DNA from: Euwallacea fornicatus
Taxonomy: Eukaryota > Arthropoda > Insecta > Coleoptera > Curculionidae
Reading direction: 5' to 3'
NCBI RefSeq assembly: GCF_040115645.1
Contig: NC_089571.1
Coordinates: forward strand, 248,001 to 312,000
Length of the DNA: 64,000 bases
A program made the translations under genes and the position numbers. Positions 53,317 to 63,667 of this stretch are shown piece by piece (within the stretch, counting starts at the first letter, position 1; every line of letters starts with the position of its first letter). The notes beneath the pieces are model-generated. The model saw only the letters and a list, made by a program, of their open reading frames with translations. It was not told where the DNA came from and ran no database searches.

Positions 53317-53649
53317 CGTTCACTTTAGAGTATTTTACTAACAGTAACTATTTTATGCAGAATTGACAGTTCTTTAATAGCCCTGAACTCTTTTACTGAT
53401 AAATCTAAATTTAAAAAAAGTTTTAGATGAAAATATGTAATGATACACGTATAACTAGCGCCCTCTATTATGTACAAAATTTTAATTATGCCCATCAAAT
53501 TTATCGGATTACGAAACAAAGATACGTCAATTTTCATTTCAATAGTCCCAATAGTTTTAAAATAAACTAAAAAGAAAAAAAAGTAGAATTTTAATATCCT
53601 GTATCTCAGAAATGACGGGTCTTAAGGCAATCTTTTATTAAATAAACTA

Positions 53650-55221
53650 CAGGGTGTCTCTAAAAGGTCTGTACAAAATTCTATCACAGATTTCTGAGGT
53701 CAAAACCTGACGATTTAACCCAATTTACCTTAGTCCAAAAGTGGACGGTTTTCGAAATACAGGGCGTCAAAGTGAAAACAAAAAAAAAGCAAAAAAATTA
53801 ATTTCTTGGTTGGTAATGCTGCTATCTACACAAAATGTCGTATCGGGCGGTTTTTGGGGATAAGAAATCAGAATCCGTTTACATTTTCGATGCACAATGT
53901 AGAGGGCGTTGTCAGCGCTCGATGTACCCTCTTTAAAAGGGCATAACTTTTTCATCACCCGGTATAAAATTTATTTATGACTAAACTTGTGTTTTCCTAC
54001 ATTTTTTAAGGAAAAAAGGTCTCTTGTTAAAAATCTCTACGAGACTTCCTTCTTGAAATATTTGAAGCTTAAAGTTCGCTGCATGTCTTGAACAATAATT
54101 TTAATGTACTACATATCTATTCTCACAGTTGGTGGTACATTATCAACATGAATTTAAGATTAATGTGTGGGCAAGAATAATTGACAATTTTATTATTGGT
54201 CCTGTCATTTTGCCGCTCCGATTAAGTGGTGAAAGTTACTTGGAACATATTCAAAATACAATGCCAGAATTATTGGAAGTTCTTCCTTTACAACTTCGGC
54301 AAGATATGTGGTTTATGCACGACGGTGCTCCGCCACATTTCACTATAAATGTGCGCAACTATTTAAATCAACAGTACCTACGAAGATGGATAGGTAGAGG
54401 AAATGATGCTCCGGTACCATGGCCACCGCTCTCACCGGATTTAACTCCAATGGATTATTTTTTATGGGGGACTCTAAAGTTCATGGTATACTTCACGGCC
54501 ATAAATAGTGAAGAGGAACTATGAGGACGAATTTAAAATGAAGTAAACATTTTAAAGAACGACGAAGAATTGATGAATAGAGTACATTTTAATTTCTTGC
54601 ATCGGATTAATCTTTGTATGCAAGTCAATGGTGGTCATTTCGAACATCTACTAAAAGTATAATTTTTTCGTGTTTATGTTTGGTATCTATGTTTTCAAGT
54701 AATTTGTAACTTATTTTTAAGTTTTGATTTTTTTCGATCCAACTGTAAGAATAGATATGTAGTACATTAAAATTATTGTTCAAGACATGCAGCGAACTTT
54801 AAGCTTCAAATATCTCAAGAAGGAAGTCTCGTAGAGATTTTTAACAAGAGACCTTTTTTCCTTAAAAAATGTAGGAAAACACAAGTTTAGTCATAAATAA
54901 ATTTTATACCGGGTGATGAAAAAGTTATTCCCTTTTAACGAGGGTTCATCGAGCGCTGACAACGCCCTCTACATTGTACATCGAAAATGTAAACTAATTT
55001 TGATTTCTTATCCCCAAAAACCGCCCCATACGACATTTTGTGTAGATAGCAGCATTACCAACCAAGAAATTAATTTTTTTGCTTTTTTTTTGTTTTCACT
55101 TTGACGCCCTGTATTTCGAAAACCGTCCACTTTTGGACTAAGGTAAATTGGGTTAAATCGTCATGTTTTGACCTCAGAAATCTGTGGTAGAATATTGTAC
55201 AGACCTTTTAGAGACACCCTG
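53650..55221 (+). mobile_element. DD43D family element with TIRs of about 485 bp
   Basis: TA + CAGGGTGTCTCTAAAAGGTC at the left and the inverted CTTTTAGAGACACCCTG + TA at the right. The arms 53650-54132 and about 54738-55221 are near-identical inverted copies (only scattered differences by eye), so the insertion or arm homogenisation is recent. The centre keeps only the C-terminal part of the transposase. Length 1,572 bp. Confidence 0.88.
54129..54661 (+). pseudogene. DD43D transposase, C-terminal two thirds
   Basis: INVWARIIDNFIIGPVILPL, WFMHDGAPPHFTINV (Asp at residue 65) and WPPLSPDLTPMDYFLWG (Asp at residue 109): 43 residues between, as in 46552-47085. A stop replaces the W after EEEL. 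The frame then continues LMNRVHFNFLHRINL and QVNGGHFEHLLKV to the end. The first catalytic Asp and the HTH are missing. Confidence 0.8.
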
Positions 55222-55515
55222 TATATTTATTTTTCGATAATCAGTTACCTCTATCGGTTTGTCACCATAATTCTGAAACACCCAGTATATGAACAATAAA
55301 ATGTGTTTAAATTAAATAAATTTTCACAACATAGTAATTGTTCAAAAAAGTGAAATAAATATACATAATGTTGCATTTGCAAGCACAAATCGAGGATTTT
55401 ATTCAAAAAATATATTTGTACGAATATAACTGCTACATACTGTATACTGTTCACCATTTAAAAATAACCTAATGTCTGAGGACAGGTGTCCCATAGCTCA
55501 CGCCAGATTTGAATC

Positions 55516-56335
55516 TTGCACTATTTGTGTAATAAAATGTTACAAAAAACGAAAAAAAAAATGGCAGTTGACAGGTTTGGGCTATTAAAAATTGAGCGAT
55601 ATTGGGAAAAACAACGCGTTTTCATTTTTCATACAAAATATGGTCGGAACAGTGATTTAATTACGAAGAGATTAATTAAAAAATTTAAGAAGACTGACCT
55701 AATTAGTGATCTTAAATTCTCTGGCCGTCCTGCAACGAGTCGTTCAACACAAAACATTCACGTATTTCGTAAGAATGTTGCTGAGACTTCGGGATCTTCA
55801 ATTCGACACCGATGTCAAGAATTGAAAGTTCCCAGAAGCTCTCTTCAGCGTATATTCATGAAAGATTTGTATCTTTACGCATACAAAGTCCAATTAACTG
55901 AAGAACTGGAGCCTACTGACCACTCAGCGCGAAGAAAGTTCACTGAATAGATTATAGAACATCAACAGGTAGATACTCAATTTTCGAATAAAATTATCTT
56001 CAGCGATGAAATGCATATTCATCTTGATGGCTTCGTTAATCCCTAAAATTGTCGTATTTGAAGAATAAATGCATCCACAACGTGTCACTGTTTGGTCCGG
56101 CTTTTGGGCAGGGGGCATCACCGGACCATTCTTTTTCGGAAACGCGGTTGGTCAGGCAATAACGGTTAATAGTGCTCGCTATCGCGACATGGTTGTCCAG
56201 TTTTTAATACTTAAATTGCAAGATATGGATGTGGACGACATGTGGTTCCAACAAGACGGATCCATATGTGATACAGCCCGCGACATTATTCAGTTAGAGT
56301 GGAAGCTCTCCTTGCGGCCACCTCAAATTAGTTGA
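55516..56335 (+). pseudogene. Mariner relative transposase, C-terminus lost
   Basis: HTH region TKRLIKKFKKTDLISDLKFS and GRPATSRSTQNIHVFRKNV, then LKVPRSSLQRIFMKDLYLYA, YKVQLTEELEPTDHSARRKF, a stop, NKIIFSDEMHIHLDGFVN (first Asp). After a shift, MHPQRVTVWSGFWAGGITGP, VNSARYRDMVVQF and LQDMDVDDMWFQQDGSICDT (second Asp). The third block is missing. The long-TIR element at 56372 lies just downstream. No ends of its own were found. Confidence 0.8.
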
Positions 56336-56371
56336 TATATGTTTTTACCGGACATTTTCACTGAAATCCAC

Positions 56372-57569
56372 AGGGTGATTCGCAATGCAACCGCCACCGA
56401 CCAGGTGCGTGTAGGGGACTCTAAAACATGTCGATTTTTTATACGAAGTTTTTTCCTTATGCTTACGGTTGCTGAGATATCAGTTTCCGAAAATTAATGT
56501 TTAAAAAATTGAAAAAATTCTCAATTTCAGGAAAGGCTTAACCTAGAATAACCATATTTGGGAAATATTTTTGCTTTATTGACGTCTTTATTTGCTGAAA
56601 ATTTGAAATGGCTGAAAATTTAGTAAGGGGTGATTTAGGAGTGGGTCACCCTTACAATTATATGAATTTTTTAACCCTAACCAAATTAAAAACTAACGTT
56701 TATCAATATGATAATAAATTTAATTTAATATATTTTGTACTCTTGTACATTTTTCAAGAAGTCATTGGTTATTGAGAATTTTTTTTATTCGAAATTACGT
56801 TCCTTGAAGGCCTTAAGGCTGTGCTCCAGCTACTCTTCAACTGTTTTGTCGCGGGATAATACGATTAGGAAACCTTCTACGATGTTCTTCTACAGTTCTT
56901 CGATATTTACCTGGGCAGTACCCCAATATTGACAGCACATCAACTTCTTCATTAAATGTAAATTTTCCAGCCATTTCGACTACAACGTACTACAAGCAAA
57001 ATGAAGATACGCGAAAAACTTGTAACCTGCAGAAATTTGATCAACAACAGATTTAACAGAAGAACTTCAGATTTAACAACAACCATATGTGCAACCAACG
57101 AAACAGTTGAAGAGTAGTTGGAGCACGGTCTTAAGGCCTTTAAGGAACGTAATTTCGTGAAAAAATCTTTTTTCTCAATAATGAATGACTTCTCGAAAAA
57201 TGCACAAAAAGATATGAAATTAAATTTACTACCATATTGACAAACCTTAATTTTTGAATTAGGTCAGGGTTAAAAAATTCATATAATTTTAAGGGTGACC
57301 CAGTCCTAAACCACCCCTTCCTAAGTTTCAGCCACTTCGAATTTTCAGCAAGTAAAAGACGTCAATAAAGCACAAATATTTCCCAAATATGGTGTTTTAG
57401 GTTAAGCCTTTACTGAAACAGAATTTTTTCATTTTTTTTTATTCATCTTCAGAAACCGATATCTCAGCAGCAATAGGCATCAGAAAAAAACTTCATATAA
57501 GAAATCGACATGGTTTAAGGTCTCCTACGCGCACCTGTTCTGTGTCGGTTGCGTTAGCGAATCACCCTG
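56372..57569. mobile_element. Foldback-like mariner MITE with arms of about 470 bp
   Basis: CAGGGTGATTCGCAATGCAA at the left and the inverted TTGCGTTAGCGAATCACCCTG + TA at the right. The left flank is CA rather than TA, so the target duplication has decayed. The arms extend to about 56848 and from about 57098, leaving some 250 bp that hold only a transposase N-terminus. Length 1,198 bp. Confidence 0.85.
56837..56974 (-). pseudogene. Mariner-type transposase N-terminus (45 codons)
   Basis: MAGKFTFNEEVDVLSILGYC then PGKYRRTVEEHRRRFPNRII. The M-x-x-x-x-x-N-x-E-x-x-D-x-L-x-x-x-G-x-C ... R-F-P-N-R pattern is the first HTH of many insect mariner relatives. It ends at TGA where the inverted arm begins. 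This is all that is left of the gene in this MITE. Confidence 0.7.
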
Positions 57570-57571
57570 TA

Positions 57572-58313
57572 GATTGATTTGAAAGGGTACGGAATGAAAT
57601 TAATTAAGAATGGCATTTGCTACCTCTATTTCACAATAAATAGCCACTGTACTTGGAGTATACAGACAGTATAAATCATGCGAGTGCGATCGCCACTCGT
57701 AAAGAAATCACCAATTGGCTCTTTAAATTTATACCTGTTCCACCTGGTAATGCTAGCAATAATTAATATTAATAATACTTTTTTGTGAACTTTTTTTTTT
57801 TACTTTGTATTCATTGCAAGAGAAAAATAAGTAGTAGCTCGTTTGTATCGTATCTTCGGTTACCATTTCATTCTTAACTTAAGTTTCATCCTCACTACTA
57901 CAGCGAAGTAAACACACACAGACTAATAATTTCTAAGATGTTTTACTTATCTTCCTTTTTTCCTCTAGATATCTAAAAATCTTTATAACTAATAACAGTG
58001 ATGCAGCATTATAGTAAAACTATAAAACTTTTTCAATCCTGTGTTCTTCTTTTTTACGGAAGATCCGGCAACAATGCATTTTTATACACTATTTACCTAT
58101 TTCTCTCACTTTGCAATTTTGAAACAACCACTGACAAATTCCTTCAGTTCGAATCTCCATATGTTAAATTAAGTTAGAATATTCTTATCTTATGCAGCGT
58201 TATATTTCTTTGGTACGGAAATGGAGAAATATTGAATATCCCCATTTACGGAATTTATTCTATCTCATGCGGCTAGCTAGGTGTATTTAAACTTATCAAA
58301 ATATACAGGGTGA
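57572..58313. other. No gene seen
   Basis: AT-rich sequence between two MITE-like elements, with no significant frame and no recognisable end. Confidence 0.45.
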
Positions 58314-58315
58314 GT

Positions 58316-58928
58316 CGGGAGGATCGTGCCAAACTTCAGGAGCGTGTTGTACATGAAAAATAAATGTAAAAAAACTCAAATATTGTTATCCGATTTTCGT
58401 TTGTTTGCAAGTTATAGCGTAAATAAAATTAAAACATAAAATTTAAAAAAATTATAAATTTCATAAGAAATTCCATAAATTAACGTTTGGATATCATAGT
58501 AAATGTTCAAAAATATTGCCATTAACTTCTAAACATTTTCGGCTTCGTCTATGAAGAGTATTAGTTGCGCTCCTGATTGCTTCATGTCTTTCTTTAATAG
58601 CAGCTGCAGCATTTCTAATGCGTTGAATTAGTGCATCTTCATCGTCCACTTTAACTCTGTACACTTCAGTTTTAAACCAACCCCACAAACAATAGTCTAG
58701 TGGTGTGAGGTCTGGAGACCTTGGAGGCCAACTGATAGGGCCACCACGACCAATCCAACGTCCAGGAAACGTTTCGTCTAAATGTTGCGTAACCTAGTTA
58801 AAAAATTTTATTTACGCTATAACTTGTAAACAAACGAAAATCGGATAACAACATTTGAGTTTTTTTACATTTATTTTTCATGTACAACACGCTCCTGAAG
58901 TTTGGCACGATCCTCCCGACTCACCCTG
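58316..58928 (-). mobile_element. Internally deleted mariner relative, 613 bp
   Basis: TA + CAGGGTGAGTCGGGAGGATC at the left and the inverted GATCCTCCCGACTCACCCTG + TA at the right. The arms are about 130-140 bp and nearly identical. It abuts the Tc1 terminus at 58933 with TATA between, so one of the two inserted next to the other's TA. Confidence 0.88.
58494..58800 (-). pseudogene. Transposase C-terminal scrap
   Basis: Minus strand: HLDETFPGRWIGRGGPISWP and SPDLTPLDYCLWGWFKTEVY, which hold the third catalytic Asp, then VDDEDALIQRIRNAAAAIKE and CLEVNGNIFEHLL. The same family plan as the DD41D transposases. The first two catalytic blocks and the HTH are deleted. Confidence 0.8.
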
Positions 58929-59272
58929 TATACAGTATATCAAATTCAAACTCGTACACCTCGAAATTTTCTAATATGTTATGTTTTTTCTTAAATAAAT
59001 ATCTTTTAAACATTAACTTTGTATATTTTGCGAAGAATGGTCACGGATAAAACGTTTTTTATCACAAATTCTTGTGGTAAAGTATTTTGTAAAATAACAA
59101 TAATTTTTTAAATATTTTGATAGTCAAATTGAAACTCGTACAGTGATGATTCGTAGACATTAAATATTTCTTGCTTCTGTTTAATAGTTCCAAATTTTAT
59201 AAAAATTTACTACCGAGAAGAATTTATCTGTGTTAAGTGTTTCCATAATACTTCTCTCAATTTTTCGTTTCA

Positions 59273-59471
59273 ATGGGACGTCAGAGGGTCCAAACAAGTT
59301 TAGCAGAGAGAGAGTTAGCGATTCATCATCATAAACATGGAAAATCTTACCGGGAAATTGCAAAAATTCTTAACAGACCCTACGCCACTGTACAAGGTAT
59401 TATAACACGTTATAATGATGGCCATCGTATAAAAAATAAAGTAAAAATTGCTTCAAATTTTTTTTTTAATA
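59273..59471 (+). pseudogene. Tc1 transposase, N-terminal exon-like part
   Basis: MGRQRVQTSLAERELAIHHH, then GKSYREIAKILNRPYATVQG and IITRYNDGHRIKNKVKI. This is the first HTH of the paired-like domain. Frame and homology are cut by the insertion at 59472; the gene resumes at about 61281. Confidence 0.8.
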
Positions 59472-59473
59472 TA

Positions 59474-61278
59474 CAGGGTGGCGCATCGAAAACAGTCCAG
59501 CAAAGTTTACTGCTTTGTATGTGAAAATTTGAAAAAAGCGTCGGACCCGTATACTTTTGTTTTCAGGGGGACAAATTTCCACATTAATTCTATCACTGTA
59601 ACTTCAACCCCTTAGCGGAGGCTGCATTCACGCTTATTTTTTCAAATGGAAAGGGGTATGTTGTGATACATCTTTTGAATGGGCATTAAATTGTCTTTCA
59701 AATGGCCGTTCGTTTTTTACTTTTGAGCTGCGCGTCGCCGAAAAATATCAATTTAACTTTAGTGATTAGTATTTACATGTTATTTTATTAAGTGTTGAAA
59801 ATGTCCCCCGTTCACCTCCATACAATAGTACAGCAACTGTTCAAAGTGTTCCCGGACATTTTGAAGAATACTTGGTTTAATTTGTTGACATTCATTGGTG
59901 ATGCGGTTCCATAAATCTTCTAAGGATTCAGGCTGGGTGGCCTGGTTCAAATGTCCCCACAAAAAGAAATCAAGAGGAGATAAATCGGGTGATCTCGCGG
60001 GCCATTCGATAGCACCCCTCCTCCCAATCCATCTATCAGGAAACGTTTCATCCAGAAACTGCCGTACAGGTATTGCATAATGGGGAGGAGCTCCGTCTTG
60101 TTGAAATATCGGATTTTCTTCATGGTAACATTGGTCGTTTACCATAATTTCGATCAGCGCTGGGTTGACGGCATTCTCCAATAAGTCTAAGTAAGTATCT
60201 CCAGTTAAATTTCCCGGTAAGAAAAATGGTCCAATTATGTGACCACCAAAAATACCAGTACAAAAGTTTAATTTTTGAGGATGTTGAGTATGGACCTCAT
60301 GGTAGGTCCTTGGATTCGTATCGGACCAGTAACGACAATTATGTCGATTGACTGTGCCATTGAGAAAAAATGTACATTCGTCTGAGAAGCAAACGTTAAA
60401 AAGGTAGTTGGGATTATTTATAATTTTTTCGGACATTATTTCACAAAATCGTAAACGCCGGTCATCATCATCTTCATTCAATTCTTGTAGAAGTTGAATT
60501 TTATATGGGTGCCATTTATTATGCTTCAGAATCCTTTGTACAGTGGTCCTCGAAACTCCTGTTACATCAGAAAGATTTCTGGTACTTAATGTAGGGTCCA
60601 TATTAACTTAGCTCAGAACATCTACTTGTACTGTCTCATTTCTCACCAGATTTTTAATATTTCGCTTTTTATTTGTCACTGAACCAGTTTGCCGAAATTT
60701 TGCTACTAATTGTAGGATGTAACCATGATGTACGTGTCTGTCTGCATGCCTCTCATTAAACAAAGTTGCCGTTACTCTTGCGCATTAATTGTTTATAAAA
60801 TACAATTCAATAATTTCCACTTTCTCCGCAACAGAATAAACCATTTTTATTGAACCGGAAGAAAAGAATTGCACAGCAATAACGAACTACCCACATCAAC
60901 TAGTTTACTGAAGGTAAAATCGAATTGTCCACCGATATTTGTTAGTTTAAAAAAAATTTTACTCACAAACCTATTTGTAAATAAGAAGTCCAGTAAAATG
61001 TTTAAAATTCCATTTCTCGACGCAGCTCAAATGTAAAAACGAAACGCCATTTGACAGACAATATAATGCCCTTTCAAAAGATGTATCACAACATACCCCT
61101 TTCCATTTGAAAAAATAAGGGTGAATGCCGCCCCCGCTAAGGGGTTGAAGTTACAGTGATAGAATTAATGTGGAAATTTGTCCCCCAGAAAACAAAAGCA
61201 TACGAGTCCGAGGCTTTTTCCAAATTTCCACATACAAAGCAGTAAACTTTGCTGGACTGTTTTCGATGGGCCACCCTG
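59474..61278 (-). mobile_element. DD41D element with TIRs of about 250 bp, nested in Tc1
   Basis: TA + CAGGGTGGCGCATCGAAAAC at the left and the inverted GTTTTCGATGGGCCACCCTG + TA at the right. TIRs about 250 bp, with the TCAACCCCTTAGCGG block 130 bp from both ends. Transposase on the minus strand. Length 1,805 bp. It interrupts the Tc1 transposase between its two HTH parts. Confidence 0.9.
59780..60845 (-). pseudogene. DD41D transposase, nearly intact
   Basis: 273 codons are open from 60601 to 59780, with all three catalytic residues: Asp 74 (CFSDECTFFLNG), Asp 169 (FQQDGAPPHY) and Asp 211 (SPDLSPLDFFLWG), i.e. 41 residues between the last two. It ends EVNGGHFQHLIK. The natural start is upstream at about 60845 (MVYSVAEKVEIIELYF). 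Two stops in the N-terminal HTH region (after INN and after VLS) prevent full-length translation. This is the best reference for the family in the window. Confidence 0.85.
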
Positions 61279-61280
61279 TA

Positions 61281-62108
61281 TACGACGAGCTTTGGATTCT
61301 AAGGAAAGTTGCGGAAAATCCCAAACTATCAGCCCCTAAGTTAGCGAAAATGGTAGAAGTAGAATTAAAGAAGAAAGCTAATCCCCAAGCAATTAGAAAT
61401 TTATTGAATAAAAATAACTTCCATGGTAGGATAGCACGAAAGAGACCGTACATAAGCAAGACGAACAAGATCAAACGTCTTCAATTTGCTGAAGAACACC
61501 GAGATAAAGATGTATCATTTTGGAACAACGTGATATTTGCAGACGAGAGCAAGTTCAATATTTTTGATTCTGATGGAGTAAATAGAGCGTGGAGAAAACC
61601 CAACGAAGCACTAAAATCTAAGAATTTACGAGCGACCCTTAAACACGATGGGGGTTCTCTGATGGTATGGGGGTGCATGTCTTCCAAAGGTCCTGGTAAC
61701 TTGCACTTCATTAATGGCATTATGAATCAAAATATGCATCTTGACATCTTAAAACAAAATCTGTAGCAAAGTGCGACAAAATTGGGAATTAGAGAGCGTT
61801 TTATCTTTTACCAAGATAATGATCCCAAACACAAGGCGATGAATATTAAGACTTGGTTGTTATATAATTGCCCAAAAGTTATGGAAACTCCTCCACAAAG
61901 CCCAGATCTCGATGTGATTGAACATTTATGGCACAACTTGAAAGTTGCGATTAGGAGTCATCAAATCTCTAACATTCACGAATTGAAAGTTTCTCTTCAG
62001 GAAGAATGGGTAAAAATAAAACCTGAACATTGCCAAAAGTTAGTGGAATCTATGCCTCGACGTCTAAGGGATGTAATTAGTAATAAAGGATTACCAACCA
62101 AATATTAA
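61281..62108 (+). pseudogene. Tc1 (DD34E) transposase, main part
   Basis: YDELWILRKVAENPKLSAPK (second HTH), NNFHGRIARKRPYISKTNKI, VIFADESKFNIFDSDGVN (first Asp) and LKHDGGSLMVWGCMSSKGPG. Then a TAG after LKQNL, and in the same frame region RFIFYQDNDPKHKAMNIKTW (second Asp) and PPQSPDLDVIEHLWHNLK (Glu), with 34 residues between. It ends PRRLRDVISNKG. One stop (or shift) at about 61766 and the nested insertion are the only obvious lesions, so it is the best Tc1 in the window. Confidence 0.85.
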
Positions 62109-62397
62109 TTTCCAATTGTTGATTTATTCTGTTATTTTTGTTTTAGTGTACGAGTTTAAGTTTTTGACTATCAAAAAATAAAGATATTTAATTTTCCCCT
62201 ACAAACTGCATATATTCTCAAGCATTTTATTTTAAGAACATTTTACTTTAGCCATTCGTCTCTAAGTGTGACAAAGAAAAACGTACAAGAATTGTTATTT
62301 AACAAAAACTCTCAATTATTCGAAAATTTTTAGGTGTTCGAGTTTCAATTTGATATACTCTATGTAAATACTTCATGACTGTTATGAAGTCTATGTA

Positions 62398-63667
62398 TCA
62401 GGTCTACCGGTATGAAATCAGTGCTATTTTGTGAAAATAAAACACCAATTTTAACAAGGAAAGAAGAAAAAAATTATTCAAAATATTGATCATTGCTTTC
62501 TACACATTTTGACCACCTTTCTGGCAATTTATGGATACCACGCCAATAGAAATGTGCCTCTTTGGCATCAAACCAATTAGACACCTAATTTTCTACTTCT
62601 TCGCAGGAATCGAAGCCAATGCGTGTCCCATCGATGAAAACAAATGGTAGTCCGAAAGAACCAAGTCTGGTGAATACGGTGGATGGGGTAGCAACTCCCA
62701 GCCAAGTGTTTTGATGGTATCCTGGTGTTGCTTTGTGTGCAGGTGCGTTGTCATGGAACAAAATTACCTTCCCGTGTCTTCTGGCCCGTTCTGATCGCTT
62801 TTCGATCAATGCATTGTTTAAATTAATCAATTATTGTCGGTAGCGAACAGTATTAACGGTTTCACCAGGTTTTAAAAGCTCGTGGTACACCACACCTTTC
62901 TGATCCCACCAAACACACAGCATTGCCTTCTTGCCGAATCGATCAGGTTTTGCAGTCGATGTTGATGGTTGTCCCGAATCAACCCATGATTTTTTCCGTT
63001 TAGAATTTTGAAAATAAATCAATTTTTCATCTCCAGTAACAATTCGATGTAAAACAGATTTTCTTTCGTGCCTTTGAAGCAAAATTTCACAGGTGTTTTT
63101 TCGGTTCTCCATCTGTCTCTCATTCAATTCGTGCGACACCCATTTTCCACACTTTTGGATATTTCTCGTAGCTTTTAAACGATCAGAAATTGTTCGTTGT
63201 GCAACATTTAACATTTCTGCCATTTGCTTTTGACTTAAAGTGTCATCTTCATCCAATATCGATTGCAGTTCGGCGTCTTCAAACTTTTTTGGTGGTCTGC
63301 CACGTTCTTCATTTTGCACATCAAAATTGTTTTTACTGAATCGTTGAAACCATCTTTTGCATGTTGATTCTGATAAAGCATAATCACCATATGCCTCGAT
63401 AAGCATTCGATGCGACTCTGCAGCATTTTTCTTCAAATTAAAGCAAAAAATTAATGCTTTCCGCAAATCATCATTTTGTGGTACAAAATTCGACATTTTT
63501 AACTCAATGAAATAATATATTGTTATTTGTTCAAGGACTTGATTTGTACTAAATATGTTTGTCAGTTTGCACACCAACTAAACAAACAAAAAAAAAGTTT
63601 GTTTACAACAAATGCCCTATATAGAGACATTTATATCCTGACTCTCACTTCATACCGGTATACCTGG
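62398..63667 (-). mobile_element. Mariner (DD34D) element with both ends
   Basis: Ends share CAGGT(C/A)TACCGGTATGAA: CAGGTCTACCGGTATGAAAT at the left (about 62399) and the inverted TTCATACCGGTATACCTG at the right (to about 63667). TA lies next to both. About 1.27 kb, standard for mariner. It is inserted beside or in another transposase (63668 onward), whose frame runs into its right end. Confidence 0.85.
62590..63496 (-). pseudogene. Mariner transposase, near full length
   Basis: The start at 63496 (MSNFVPQNDDLRKALIFCFN) is preferred over the upstream Met because it fits the family. HTH: AAESHRMLIEAYGDYALSES, TCKRWFQRF; linker GRPPKKFED; second HTH LNVAQRTISDRLK. The W-V-P-H-E-L motif reads WVSHELNERQ. 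First catalytic block IVTGDEKLIYF. Then a stop at 62831, VILFHDNAPAHKAT (second Asp) and, after a shift, HPPYSPDLVLSDYHLF (third). About two residues are lost before the third block. Confidence 0.85.

Larger units (their letters stand above)
58933..62360 (+). mobile_element. Tc1 element (IR/DR type) split by a DD41D element
   Basis: Left end CAGTATATCAAATTCAAACT (58933) and inverted right end AGTTTCAATTTGATATACTC (62360), each next to TA. A second, related motif lies inside each arm: GATAGTCAAATTGAAACTCG at about 59119 and its inverse at about 62145-62175, i.e. about 190 bp from the ends. Without the nested element (59474-61278) the length is about 1.6 kb, normal for an IR/DR Tc1. Confidence 0.85.

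Noticed and set aside
53767..55104. Two mirrored 63-codon frames (53767-53958 minus, 54913-55104 plus) as genes
   Set aside because: They are the same sequence read from the two inverted arms of one transposon.
39846..61280. CRISPR-like array from the many recurring CAGGGTG motifs
   Set aside because: They are terminal repeats of separate Tc1/mariner-type transposons, irregularly spaced and in both orientations.
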